Shown in pieces: positions 35,633-44,573 of a DNA stretch of 64,000 nt (positions within the stretch are counted from its first letter, which is position 1; each line of letters starts with the position of its first letter). The position numbers and the translations under genes were made by a program. The stretch is from Actinobacillus genomosp. 1 (lineage in GTDB: Bacteria; Pseudomonadota; Gammaproteobacteria; Enterobacterales; Pasteurellaceae): assembly GCF_029774175.1 (NCBI RefSeq), contig NZ_CP103834.1:2287001-2351000 (forward strand), written 5' to 3'. The notes below the pieces were generated by a model, which saw only the letters and a list, made by a program, of their open reading frames with translations, was not told the DNA's origin and did not search any database.

Positions 35633-36030
35633 GTTTTAAATAAAAGATATAAGAAGTATTTCTTTAAAGATGCTTATATTTTTGGAGTTTTAGTTATTTA
35701 TTGTGATTTATAAATGATTAATTATGCGGTAAATGTTTAGCCGGTGTAAGTTTTATTAGCTTATTTAATTGGTATGGCAAACAAATATTTATGTTTTATT
35801 TATCGTATTGCTATATGAGCTTGTCTAACCAGTGTTGCAAAGATCATTTAAATTATTATAATGTTTTTGAATTCTTTACTTTTTACTTATTATTAGCCTA
35901 ATGACATCTATAAATTATTGAAGTGTAAACGTCAGTTTTTTTAGAAATGTTATGAGAAGTATTTGAGTAAAAGTAGAATTTACTCCCATATATTATTAAA
36001 TCTATCACTATTTAGATATTTGATAATAGT
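35633..36030. other. AT-rich intergenic region without a visible gene
   Basis: About 400 bp of very AT-rich sequence following comF. No frame of useful length, no tRNA and no convincing terminator directly after comF were seen. The distal part carries the candidate small RNA. Confidence 0.6.
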
Positions 36031-36034
36031 ATGG

Positions 36035-36153
36035 CGATAAGCGTAATGAATTAACCGCACGGAAACGCTTCTAATCACGCTTTAAGTGATTGGAAGTATA
36101 TGTGTTAGGTTGTTGTAAAAGACGGTTGAAAAGGAGCTTCCGACCGTCTTTTT
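36035..36153 (+). ncRNA. Candidate small RNA with terminator, between comF and rsmC
   Basis: An 11-bp hairpin CTTCTAATCAC/GTGATTGGAAG (36068-36096) contains one G-U pair. It is followed by a single-stranded GU-rich stretch (GTGTTAGGTTGTTGT), then the terminator stem AAAAGACGGT/ACCGTCTTTT with a seven-T run. A GATAAT -10-like box is at 36022-36027, but no good -35 was found. The GU-rich linker recalls the R1 seed of GcvB, but the context does not support that identity. Confidence 0.5.
36117..36153. terminator. Terminator of the candidate small RNA; may also serve rsmC
   Basis: AAAAGACGGT and ACCGTCTTTTTTT enclose a 16-base loop with partial pairing (GAA/TTC). Confidence 0.85.
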
Positions 36154-36163
36154 TTAGAAAATG

Positions 36164-37153
36164 TTATGCCCTTGCCGAATACACCTTAAATTTATTGGAC
36201 TTAGCAATCATTTTATGTGAGCCGAAAGCTTTATCCAATAAATCCGGATAAGGTAAGAAAGCATTCGCCACAATACGTAATTCCCCACCTCGATTTAAAC
36301 GCTGTTTTGCTTGAGCAATTAAATCTTCTACCGCACGATAAGCGGTATCAATGCCATCGTGAAACGGCGGATTTGAAACAATTAAATCGAATCGCTCTTC
36401 AATATGTGAAAAAACATCACTTGCCACAACCGTTCCTTCCAACGCATTTTCCGCAAGCGTACGGCGAGAAGATTCCAATGCCATTGCGTGAATATCGGAC
36501 ATGGTTAATTTAATTTTTTCAAATTGATGTTTGAGGCTTGCCCCAATCACACCGGCTCCACAACCAAGATCTAATACTTTGCCTTTCAAGCGGTCTGCCT
36601 TATTAAAAGTAGATAGTAATAGTTGTGTGCCGCCGTCTAACTCTGCCGAACTGAATACCGCCGGTAAAGCGAAGATATTAAGCTCTTGCAAGCGGTAAGA
36701 TTTCCAGAATTTTTTGCCATCAAATTCCGGTACGCTTTGCAACTCAAAATGGTATAAACCGCAGCGGCGAGCGGAATCAATTTTGGCAATATTACCGTAA
36801 GGCTCAAGTAATTTTTCCACCGAACGTACACCGGCACGGTTTTCACCGATAATCAACATGTCTTGTCCTACATCAGCTTGCGAAAGCCATTGTAGTAATT
36901 GATATTGACATTCTTGTTTGTTTTTAGTCCAGTAAAAGACGGCTAATTCGGCTTTAATTTCGCAATCTAAACCGAAGCTCACATCGGCATATTGGCGTGC
37001 ATAATCGAAATAACTGCTAAAAACGGCAACGCTTTTTGCATTCGCTTTTATTTGATCGGCAAAACGATCTCGAACATCACCAAAAAGTAAAATCGATTTA
37101 TTGGCAAACAAAGGCAAATGACGGCTTAATACTTCACTTTCAAGAGAGAGCAT
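36164..37153 (-). CDS. rsmC: 16S rRNA (guanine-1207-N2)-methyltransferase
   Basis: 329 residues with duplicated methyltransferase folds, the N-terminal one degenerate, as in RsmC. The C-terminal domain has VLDLGCGAGVIGASL (SAM loop) and the catalytic-type FDLIVSNPPFHDGID. It modifies G1207 of 16S rRNA in the 30S subunit. It is divergent from holD, as in other gamma-proteobacteria. Confidence 0.95.
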   Translation of the reverse strand: MLSLESEVLSRHLPLFANKSILLFGDVRDRFADQIKANAKSVAVFSSYFDYARQYADVSFGLDCEIKAELAVFYWTKNKQECQYQLLQWLSQADVGQDMLIIGENRAGVRSVEKLLEPYGNIAKIDSARRCGLYHFELQSVPEFDGKKFWKSYRLQELNIFALPAVFSSAELDGGTQLLLSTFNKADRLKGKVLDLGCGAGVIGASLKHQFEKIKLTMSDIHAMALESSRRTLAENALEGTVVASDVFSHIEERFDLIVSNPPFHDGIDTAYRAVEDLIAQAKQRLNRGGELRIVANAFLPYPDLLDKAFGSHKMIAKSNKFKVYSARA

Positions 37154-37257
37154 AACTATCCTTTTATTTCCGTATATTACGGGGCTTAATCATAAAAACA
37201 TTTCCGCATTTTACCGACTTTTGATACTATTCCCTACTTGTTTTTGCGAGGTATGAG

Positions 37258-37680
37258 ATGAATCGGCGAGATTTGCTATTAAATGAGATGAATATTCCTC
37301 AATGGGTGCTGACAAAACCGCAAGTATTAAAGGGCGATGCGCAAATTCGCTTGGATAAAGCGGTGAAACTGGTTGTGGTATGTGAAGATAATCATCAAAC
37401 TAGCGGTCTGTTTTCGGATATCTTATGTACCTTGCAGTTGCAGCCTAACCAATATCAATGGTTGGATGCGGAACAAGCCCAGCGTTTAGCTTTTGATCAT
37501 CATCCTATTTTTTGGCTAATCCAAACGGAAGAGCAAGCGGTTGAAATTGCAAAAAAATTTGCAAATCAGACCGCTTGGCAACATAGCTCGTGGCAAGAAT
37601 TAACTCGTGTAGCGACTAAACGCCAACTTTGGCAACAAATGGCGGCATTTTGTCAGCATTTTGAGGATAATCATGATTGA
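37258..37680 (+). CDS. holD: DNA polymerase III psi subunit
   Basis: 140 residues. The N-terminal RRDLLLNEMNIPQWVLTKPQVLKG matches the HolD family, which links the clamp loader through chi to SSB. It overlaps the start of rimI by 8 bp, an arrangement also found in E. coli (holD-rimI), so translation is likely coupled. Sequence conservation in this family is low, but position and N-terminus agree. Confidence 0.92.
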   Translation: MNRRDLLLNEMNIPQWVLTKPQVLKGDAQIRLDKAVKLVVVCEDNHQTSGLFSDILCTLQLQPNQYQWLDAEQAQRLAFDHHPIFWLIQTEEQAVEIAKKFANQTAWQHSSWQELTRVATKRQLWQQMAAFCQHFEDNHD

Positions 37681-38110
37681 AATCATTAATGAATCGGATT
37701 TTGACCGCTTGTTTGAGATTGAGCAAGCCGCACACCTTGTACCTTGGAGCAAAGGCACGTTACTTAATAATCAAGGCGATAAATACTTAAATCTCAAGCT
37801 GACCGAGCAAAATCAAATTGTGGCTTTTGCTATTTGCCAAACCGTATTGGACGAAGCGACTTTATTTAACATTGCGGTTGATCCGAATTTTCAAGCAAAA
37901 GGCTACGGCAAACGCTTATTATCCGCCTTAATTGAAAGACTGCGTGAACAAGGTATCTTAACGCTTTGGCTGGAAGTGCGAGAATCCAATCTCGCCGCAC
38001 AAAAATTATATGACGCACTCGGTTTTAATGAAGTCACTATTCGTAAAAACTATTATCCGACACCGAGTGGCGCAAGAGAAAATGCCGTTGTGATGGCATT
38101 GTATTTATAA
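37673..38110 (+). CDS. rimI: Ribosomal protein bS18-alanine N-acetyltransferase RimI
   Basis: 145 residues, GNAT fold. The acetyl-CoA motif is VDPNFQAKGYGKRLL; downstream are WLEVRESNLAAQKLYDALGF and the family's RKNYYPTPSGARENAVVM. It acetylates the N-terminal alanine of ribosomal protein S18. The frame continues upstream to a TTG, but ATG 37673 preceded by GAGGAT gives the family length and overlaps the holD stop. Confidence 0.95.
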   Translation: MIEIINESDFDRLFEIEQAAHLVPWSKGTLLNNQGDKYLNLKLTEQNQIVAFAICQTVLDEATLFNIAVDPNFQAKGYGKRLLSALIERLREQGILTLWLEVRESNLAAQKLYDALGFNEVTIRKNYYPTPSGARENAVVMALYL

Positions 38111-38132
38111 ATAATTAGGAACATTAAACATA

Positions 38133-39470
38133 ATGACCACTGAAACCCCATTAATGACCTTTGAGGAACTAGATTTAGCCCCTCAACTGTTAAAAGCACT
38201 CAATAAAAAAGGTTATAAACGCCCGACCGCCGTACAAGCGGAAACTATTCCGCACGCACTTGACGGACGTGATTTACTTGGTTCGGCACCGACCGGCACC
38301 GGCAAAACCGCCGCATTTTTATTACCGGCGATTCAACATTTGTTAGATTACCCACGCCGTAAACCGGGCGCACCACGCATTTTAATTTTAACCCCAACCC
38401 GTGAACTTGCGATGCAAGTGTCGGAAGAAGCGCAAGCTTTTGCCGAATTTACCAAACTCAGTATTGCGACGATTACCGGCGGTGTGGCGTATCAAAATCA
38501 CGGCGAAGTGTTTAACAGCAACCAAGATATCGTGGTCGCGACACCGGGACGTTTAATGCAATATATCAAAGAAGAAAATTTTGACTGCCGTGCGGTGGAG
38601 ATTTTGATCTTTGATGAGGCGGATCGGATGTTACAAATGGGCTTTGGGCAAGATGCGGAAAAAATTGCGGCGGAAACCCGTTGGCGTAAGCATACGTGGT
38701 TATTCTCGGCAACGCTGGAAGGCGAGTTGTTAGTTGATTTTACCGACCGTATTTTGGATAACCCGTTAAAAATTGATGCGGAACCAAGCCGCCGTGAGCG
38801 TAAAAAAATCCAACAATGGTATTACCATGCGGACAATGTGGAACACAAAACTAAATTGCTTGCCCGTTTAATTGCTACGATGGAAATGGAAAAAACAATC
38901 GTCTTTGTTCGTCGTCGTGAAGATGTACGCGAGTTAAGCGATACGTTACGTAAACGTGGCTTACGTTCGACTTATTTAGAAGGCGATATGGCGCAAACTC
39001 AGCGTAACCAAGCGATCGCCCGTTTAAAAGACGGTGTGGTGAACGTATTGGTCGCGACAGATGTTGCCGCGCGTGGTATTGATATTGATGATGTCGATTA
39101 TGTGATTAACTTCGACTTACCGTACAGTGCGGATACTTATTTACACCGTATCGGTCGTACCGCTCGTGCCGGTAAAAAAGGCTCGGCGATATCATTGGTG
39201 GAAGCTCATGATTACAAGCTGTTAGGTAAAATCAAACGCTATACCGAAGAGCCGTTAAAAGCAAGAGTGATTGAAGGTTTAGAACCTCGTACCAAAGCAC
39301 CGAAAGACGGTGAGTTGAATACTACGACCAAAAAAGAAAAAGCACGTATTAAAAAACGCAAAGAGGCGAAAAAAGAAGCGGCAAAAGCCAAAGTAAAAGT
39401 GCGTCATAAAGACACCAAAAATATCGGTAAACGTCGTAAACCGGCTTCGGAAGCGACAACATCTGCGTAA
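38133..39470 (+). CDS. srmB: ATP-dependent RNA helicase SrmB
   Basis: 445 residues, DEAD-box family (E. coli SrmB 444). Motifs in order: APTGTGKTAAF (I), PTRELA (Ia), TPGR (Ib), FDEADRM (II; DEAD), FSATL (III), FVRRREDV (IV), VLVATDVAARGIDID (V) and HRIGRTARAG (VI). The very basic C-terminal tail ending KNIGKRRKPASEA is specific to SrmB, which helps 50S subunit assembly. Confidence 0.96.
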   Translation: MTTETPLMTFEELDLAPQLLKALNKKGYKRPTAVQAETIPHALDGRDLLGSAPTGTGKTAAFLLPAIQHLLDYPRRKPGAPRILILTPTRELAMQVSEEAQAFAEFTKLSIATITGGVAYQNHGEVFNSNQDIVVATPGRLMQYIKEENFDCRAVEILIFDEADRMLQMGFGQDAEKIAAETRWRKHTWLFSATLEGELLVDFTDRILDNPLKIDAEPSRRERKKIQQWYYHADNVEHKTKLLARLIATMEMEKTIVFVRRREDVRELSDTLRKRGLRSTYLEGDMAQTQRNQAIARLKDGVVNVLVATDVAARGIDIDDVDYVINFDLPYSADTYLHRIGRTARAGKKGSAISLVEAHDYKLLGKIKRYTEEPLKARVIEGLEPRTKAPKDGELNTTTKKEKARIKKRKEAKKEAAKAKVKVRHKDTKNIGKRRKPASEATTSA

Positions 39471-39474
39471 TCAC

Positions 39475-39520
39475 AAGCGGTTAAATTTTTGCAAGATTTT
39501 GCGGAAATTTAACCGCTTTT
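39475..39520. terminator. Terminator after srmB (inverted uptake signal)
   Basis: AAGCGGTTAAATTT and AAATTTAACCGCTT form a 14-bp stem around GCAAGATTTTGCGG-like loop sequence; the left arm begins with the uptake signal ACAAGCGGT. Confidence 0.8.
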
Positions 39521-39547
39521 GCTTTCTGCCTTATACAAGGAGGGAAA

Positions 39548-40177
39548 ATGGATCTACACAACATTCGAGAAGATTATAGTAAACAAGAACTGTCCCAAGC
39601 ACATTGTCATGCGGATCCGATTCAACAATTCGAACAATGGTTGCAAGAGGCTATTTTTACTCAAGTTAATGAACCGACCGCAATGAATGTAGCGACCGTA
39701 CTTGACGGTAAACCGACCAGCCGAATTGTGTTATTAAAAGAAGTGAATCCAAACGGCTTTGTGTTTTTTACCAATTATCAAAGCCGTAAGGGGCAAGCGA
39801 TTGAGCAAAATCCTTATGCGGCATTAACCTTTTTTTGGGCGGAGTTAGAACGTTCGGTACGGATTGAAGGACAGATTGAGAAAATTTCAGCTGAGGAATC
39901 GGATCGCTATTTTGCCAGCCGTCCTTATACCAGCCGAGTCGGAGCTTGGGCAAGTAATCAGAGTCAAGTGTTAGCCAGTAAAAGCGAGTTGGTGGCAAAG
40001 GCGGCATTGATTGCGGCGAAACACCCGTTACAAGTGCCTCGCCCACCACATTGGGGCGGTTATATCGTATTACCGGAACGCATTGAATTTTGGCAGGGCA
40101 GACCAAGTCGTTTGCACGATCGCATTTGTTATCGCCTTGTTGAAGGAAAGTGGCATAAAGAAAGGTTATCGCCATAA
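39548..40177 (+). CDS. pdxH: Pyridoxamine 5'-phosphate oxidase
   Basis: 209 residues. It makes pyridoxal 5'-phosphate using FMN and oxygen. Family motifs present are FTNYQSRKGQAIEQNPYAALTFFW-type FMN binding, RSVRIEGQIEKIS, and the C-terminal signature beginning WGGYIVLPERIEFWQG followed by RLHDR. Single gene, with its own terminator. Confidence 0.96.
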   Translation: MDLHNIREDYSKQELSQAHCHADPIQQFEQWLQEAIFTQVNEPTAMNVATVLDGKPTSRIVLLKEVNPNGFVFFTNYQSRKGQAIEQNPYAALTFFWAELERSVRIEGQIEKISAEESDRYFASRPYTSRVGAWASNQSQVLASKSELVAKAALIAAKHPLQVPRPPHWGGYIVLPERIEFWQGRPSRLHDRICYRLVEGKWHKERLSP

Positions 40178-40190
40178 GGCTGCAGAGATA

Positions 40191-40218
40191 AAAAATGGTG
40201 AGATTTCTCACCATTTTT
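40191..40218. terminator. Bidirectional terminator between pdxH and the DppA/HbpA gene
   Basis: AAAAATGGTGAGA-tt-TCTCACCATTTTT, a 13-bp stem. Confidence 0.9.
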
Positions 40219-40248
40219 TGTTGATTTGACTAAATTAATCGAAGATTT

Positions 40249-41886
40249 TTAGTCAGCAAGTTTTGTACCGTACAAATAAGTGTAACCGAACGGACTTTGT
40301 TTGTAGTCTTGTACACGTTTACTAGTCGGCGCAAAGTTAATTGAGTGTGCCACGTTAATCCACGGAGCTCGTTCTCTTAACAATACTTGTGCCTGTTCGT
40401 AGAGTTTAGTACGTTCTGCTTTATCTGATAAGCCGAGTGCTTTGTCTAATAACGCATCTAACTCAGGGCTGTTAAAACGAGCATAGTTACTGTTGCCAAC
40501 GTTTGCTGAACCGAATAATGGTGATAAGAAGTTATCCGGATCACCGTTATCGCCAGACCAACCGTAAGTACCGGCAGTGAATTCGCCTGCTTTTGAGCGT
40601 TTAATATAATCGCCCCATTCATAAGTCACTAATTTTGCTTTTACCCCGATTTTTTCCCAGTCAGCCTGAATAATTTCAGACATACGGCGCGGGTTCGGAT
40701 TTGAAGCACGCACCACCGGCTGTACCCAAAGTTCGGTTTCGAAACCGTTCGGATAGCCTGCTTCCGCGAGTAATTGCTTCGCTTTTTCGATATTGAATTC
40801 CGATTCAGGTAAGCTGTCGTTGTAGCCCCAAATGGTTGGCGGTAACGGGTTTTTCGCCGCAATACCGGCACCTTGGTAAACCACGTCAATAATCGCTTTT
40901 TTATCGACCGCAAGATTTAACGCTTGGCGTACTTTCACATTATCAAACGGTGCTTTTTCGGTGTTAAATGCCACATAAGCGATATTTAAACCCGGTTGTG
41001 AAAGCAATTGCACTTTCGGATCGGTTTTCATTTTTTCAATATCGGTCGCATTCGGGAAGTCGATTAAATCGCATTGACCTGCTTGTAATTTTGCATAACG
41101 AGCGGTTGCATCCGGTACGATTTCAAAAATTAAACGGTCGAAATCCGCTTTACCTTTCCAATAATCTTTATGCGCAACATAGCGGCTTGCCTGATCTAAA
41201 ACGTAACCGGTAAAGGCGAACGGACCGGTACCAATCGGTGTGGTGTCGATGGTTTCCGGTTTACCCGCTTTTAACATCGCATCCGCATATTCCGCAGAAT
41301 AGATCGAAGTGAAGTCCATACCTAAACTTGAAACGAAGGTTGCATCACGTTTGGTTAGGGTAAATTTCACCGTATGATCGTCCACTTTCTCTACCGCTTT
41401 TAATAAAGTCGGGAATTTCATTGCTTTAAAGTACGGATAGGTCGCTTTTGATACCGTATGATAAGGATGATTCGGATCTAACTGACGGTTAAATGAAAAG
41501 ACTACGTCATCCGCATTAAAATCACGGCTTGGAGTAAATTCTTTGTTTGAGTGGAATTTTACCCCTTTACGTAAATGGAAAGTGTAAGTTAAGCCGTCTT
41601 CGGAAATATCCCAAGATTCGGCTAACGCCGGCTCAATTTCGGTCGAACCGCGTTTAAATTCGACTAAACGGTTATAAACTTGTTGAGAACTTGCATTGTA
41701 CGAAATGCCGTCCATTGCCAGTGCCGGGCTGAAATATTGCGGAGAACGGCTCACGCAGTTCACGAAAGTTTTTTCGGCAGCCGGTTTTGCTGCAGTTTTA
41801 GCATCAGTGTTTTTATCGTCGCAAGCGGCTAAAGCCAGTACCGCTAATACGGCCGCGCTTACTTTAGTTAAATTGACTAATTTCAT
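40249..41886 (-). CDS. Periplasmic dipeptide/haem/glutathione-binding lipoprotein (DppA/HbpA type)
   Basis: 545 residues, solute-binding protein family 5. A lipoprotein signal ends in LALAAC, so Cys is lipidated, as in Haemophilus HbpA/GbpA but not E. coli DppA. The body matches DppA: EDGLTYTFHLRKGVKFHSNKEF, PIGTGPF, GAGIAAKNPLPPTIWGYND, GDNGDPDNF. It may bind dipeptides, glutathione or haem. No permease genes are adjacent, so it must use a transporter encoded elsewhere. The frame extends 27 codons upstream; ATG 41886 gives the signal peptide. Confidence 0.9.
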   Translation of the reverse strand: MKLVNLTKVSAAVLAVLALAACDDKNTDAKTAAKPAAEKTFVNCVSRSPQYFSPALAMDGISYNASSQQVYNRLVEFKRGSTEIEPALAESWDISEDGLTYTFHLRKGVKFHSNKEFTPSRDFNADDVVFSFNRQLDPNHPYHTVSKATYPYFKAMKFPTLLKAVEKVDDHTVKFTLTKRDATFVSSLGMDFTSIYSAEYADAMLKAGKPETIDTTPIGTGPFAFTGYVLDQASRYVAHKDYWKGKADFDRLIFEIVPDATARYAKLQAGQCDLIDFPNATDIEKMKTDPKVQLLSQPGLNIAYVAFNTEKAPFDNVKVRQALNLAVDKKAIIDVVYQGAGIAAKNPLPPTIWGYNDSLPESEFNIEKAKQLLAEAGYPNGFETELWVQPVVRASNPNPRRMSEIIQADWEKIGVKAKLVTYEWGDYIKRSKAGEFTAGTYGWSGDNGDPDNFLSPLFGSANVGNSNYARFNSPELDALLDKALGLSDKAERTKLYEQAQVLLRERAPWINVAHSINFAPTSKRVQDYKQSPFGYTYLYGTKLAD

Positions 41887-41999
41887 AGGTTCTCCAAGTA
41901 GGATTAAAATTATAAAAAGTATAATTCGGCAGAGATTACCTTGTCTGATGGTGAGAGTAAAGAACAAAAGGCGTTTCGTTATAAGAAAACGATATAAAA

Positions 42000-42051
42000 A
42001 GCGGTCTAATTTCCGCTAAATTTTGCAAAAAAGTAGGAAAATTAGACCGCT
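42000..42051 (-). terminator. Terminator after the aldehyde dehydrogenase gene
   Basis: AGCGGTCTAATTT and AAATTAGACCGCT arms are separated by 26 bases that include TTTTGC/GCAAAA pairing. On the minus strand it is followed by TTTTTATATC. Confidence 0.65.
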
Positions 42052-42075
42052 GGCTCAAGGAGATTGAGTTAAAAA

Positions 42076-43557
42076 TTAGTACATACCTTCACGTTCTTCA
42101 CGAGTACTGATGTAGATATTTTTCACTTGGGTGTAAGCATCCAACATCATTTGGTGGGTTTCACGTCCGATACCGGAAGATTTATAACCGCCGAACGGTG
42201 CGCCCGCCGGTAAAATATTATAGCAGTTTACCCAGACACGACCGGTTTCGATCGCTTGTGAAACACGTAACGCACGGTTGATGTCTTTGGTCCAAACACC
42301 ACCGCCTAAGCCGTATTCCGAATCGTTTGCCATACGGATAACGTCTTCTTCGGTTTTGAATTTAATCACGGTTGCCACCGGTCCGAAGATTTCTTCTTGT
42401 GCAACACGGCTAGTATTATCTTTAGACTCGATTAAGGTAGGTTCGACGAATTCACCGCAAGCAAGGTTATCCGCCAAGACTTTTCTACCGCCGGTAATAA
42501 TACGACAACCTTCTTCTTCACCGATTTTCACATATTTTAAGATAGTGTTAAGTTGTCCCGCATTGACCTGCGCACCCATTTGCGTATCGTCTTCCCATGG
42601 TAAACCGACTTTGACTTTCTTAAATTCTTCGGCGAGTGCCGCCACAAATTTGTCGTAAATCCCTTCTTGTACGAAGATACGAGAACCGGCGCAACATACT
42701 TGTCCTTGGTTGAATAAAATACCTTTTTGCGCACCTTCCAACGCTTTATCAAACGGCATATCGTCAAAGAAAATATTAGCCGATTTACCGCCTAATTCTA
42801 AGGTTGCCGGAATGAGTAATTCCGCGGCGGAAATCGCAATATGACGACCGATTTCAGTTGAACCGGTAAAGGCTAATTTATTGAAGCCTTTGTGATGTAA
42901 CATATATTCGCCGGATTTTGAACCTTTACCGGTAATTACGTTTAGTACGCCTTTCGGGAGTAAATGATTAATTTTTTGTGCAAAAGACAATAAGCTTAAC
43001 GAAGTGGTGCTGGAAGGGTGGATTACTACGGTACAACCTGCCGCCAATGCCGGTGCGATTTTCCACGCCGCCATTAAGAACGGGAAGTTCCACGGAATAA
43101 TTTGTCCGACTACACCGATCGGCTCACGTAATACGAGCGAGAGTTCTTCTTGATTGATTTGATTTAAGCTGCCTTCGCCGGCACGAATCGCACTGGCGAA
43201 ATAACGGAAGTGATCGGAAGCCAACGGAATATCCGCCGCTCTGGTTTCACGAATCGGTTTACCGTTGTCTAAGGTTTCTTGTAAAGCGAATAATTCGCTG
43301 TTTTCGTCAATTATATCGGCAATTTTATTTAAAATCGCCGCACGTTCCGCTACCGTTGTTTTACGCCAAGATTTAAATGCTTCTTGCGCCGCTTTTACCG
43401 CCGCATCCACATCCGCATCGGTTGCATCGACAAAATGCGCTAAGACTTCGCCGTTTGCCGGATTATAAGAAGGAAGTAAATCGTTACCGCTACCTTGAGT
43501 CCATTCGCCATTGATTAATAAGCCGTAATTTTTATCAAAAACATTAAGATCTTTCAT
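42076..43557 (-). CDS. NAD(P)-dependent aldehyde dehydrogenase (acetaldehyde-type)
   Basis: 493 residues. Motifs: GQIIPWNFPFLMAAWKIAPALAAGCTVV, the catalytic Glu in LELGGKSANIFF, and the nucleophile in GQVCCAGSRIFV. The end PAGAPFGGYKSSGIGRETH is typical of the AldB/ExaC/AcoD group, which oxidises acetaldehyde and related short aldehydes. With satP downstream it suggests acetate handling, but they have separate control regions. Confidence 0.93.
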   Translation of the reverse strand: MKDLNVFDKNYGLLINGEWTQGSGNDLLPSYNPANGEVLAHFVDATDADVDAAVKAAQEAFKSWRKTTVAERAAILNKIADIIDENSELFALQETLDNGKPIRETRAADIPLASDHFRYFASAIRAGEGSLNQINQEELSLVLREPIGVVGQIIPWNFPFLMAAWKIAPALAAGCTVVIHPSSTTSLSLLSFAQKINHLLPKGVLNVITGKGSKSGEYMLHHKGFNKLAFTGSTEIGRHIAISAAELLIPATLELGGKSANIFFDDMPFDKALEGAQKGILFNQGQVCCAGSRIFVQEGIYDKFVAALAEEFKKVKVGLPWEDDTQMGAQVNAGQLNTILKYVKIGEEEGCRIITGGRKVLADNLACGEFVEPTLIESKDNTSRVAQEEIFGPVATVIKFKTEEDVIRMANDSEYGLGGGVWTKDINRALRVSQAIETGRVWVNCYNILPAGAPFGGYKSSGIGRETHQMMLDAYTQVKNIYISTREEREGMY

Positions 43558-43723
43558 TGCATAGCTCCTTATTGATTATAGGATATAAACTCATCTATAT
43601 ATTCGATAATATGCCTAACACTCAAATTTGCAATGTTTTTTATACAAAAATGTTAATGAATTGTGAAAAATGTGAGCTGGATCTCAAAACAAGCGGTCTG
43701 ATTTTCTGAAAAATCGGCAAAAA

Positions 43724-43747
43724 ATAAGGACGCCGTAGCGTCCTTAT
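43724..43747 (-). terminator. Terminator after satP
   Basis: ATAAGGACGC-cgta-GCGTCCTTAT is a perfect 10-bp stem; on the minus strand TTTTTTGCCG follows. The GGACGC/GCGTCC core resembles the module at 19361-19380. Confidence 0.75.
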
Positions 43748-43762
43748 CGAGATAAACATATT

Positions 43763-44332
43763 TTATTGTTTCGGCGCACCGATTGGTAATACCGTACGAC
43801 CGAAGCTCTCATTAATGATTTCCGCCGCCGCTAAGTAGAACGCTAATAATGCGGTTAATAAACCGAAGTTACCGCCGATATGAGTCAGTGAGTGATCGCC
43901 GGTGAAATCACCTGCCGCTAATAAGTAGAAAGTGACGGTTAATGCTAAGAAGATTGCCTGTAATGCGCGAGCTTTTGCTAACGTACCGATAAACATCATT
44001 AGCGTGAACGTACCCCAAGCCACTAAATACCAACCGATAAACGGTGCGGTTACGCCTTCAGCGAAAAACACTTTGAATAATGCGAATGACCACCAAAATG
44101 CGCCGTAGCTAGTAAATGCGGTAAAACCGAACGTATTACCTTTTGAAAATTCGAACATACCTGCAATCATTTGTGCCGTACCGCCGAAAGCAAATCCCAT
44201 TGCAAGCACTAAGCCTACGTTTTCGCCACCGAAGGTACCGTTATTGATTAAGCTAAGTAACCAAGTGGTTAAGGCGAAACCGCATAAACCTAGTGGGCCC
44301 GGATTAGCTGTTAAAGCGTTATGATTTGACAT
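43763..44332 (-). CDS. satP: Acetate/succinate transporter SatP (GPR1/FUN34/YaaH family)
   Basis: 189 residues (E. coli 188) with six membrane helices. It has the family signature NPGPLGLCGFALTTWLLSL at the N-terminus and the FxxGxxQ-like GFAFGGTAQMIAGMFEF. It takes up acetate and succinate with protons. The frame is open 15 codons upstream, but ATG 44332 gives the family start MSNHNALTANPGPLG. Confidence 0.94.
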   Translation of the reverse strand: MSNHNALTANPGPLGLCGFALTTWLLSLINNGTFGGENVGLVLAMGFAFGGTAQMIAGMFEFSKGNTFGFTAFTSYGAFWWSFALFKVFFAEGVTAPFIGWYLVAWGTFTLMMFIGTLAKARALQAIFLALTVTFYLLAAGDFTGDHSLTHIGGNFGLLTALLAFYLAAAEIINESFGRTVLPIGAPKQ

Positions 44333-44522
44333 TGAAAACCTCGAGTCGTAATTGAATAAAAAATGTGTATATTGCAAAAGCGCAGGATTATATAGATAAC
44401 TTAAATGAGTTGCTATAACTTGATGTTAAAATTGTAAAATTTTTTATAAATTTGCCCGCTTATGAGCTGAAAATGGCGAGATCTTGAAAAAAGTCAAAAA
44501 GAACCGGAGAAACTTATTTAAA

Positions 44523-44537
44523 TGCTAATAATTTTTA
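44523..44537 (+). promoter_or_regulatory. Possible weak Fur box before fhuC
   Basis: TGCTAATAATTTTTA agrees with the 7-1-7 Fur pattern at about 11 of 14 positions but sits in AT-rich sequence where chance matches are common. It lies 36-50 bp before the GTG start. Confidence 0.3.
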
Positions 44538-44573
44538 ATTAGAATAGCTTCCTTTTATTTATTCGGAGCTATT

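Noticed and set aside
36035..36153. Identification of the small RNA as GcvB
   Set aside because: Only the GU-rich linker is similar; it is not next to gcvA and the stem-loops do not correspond.
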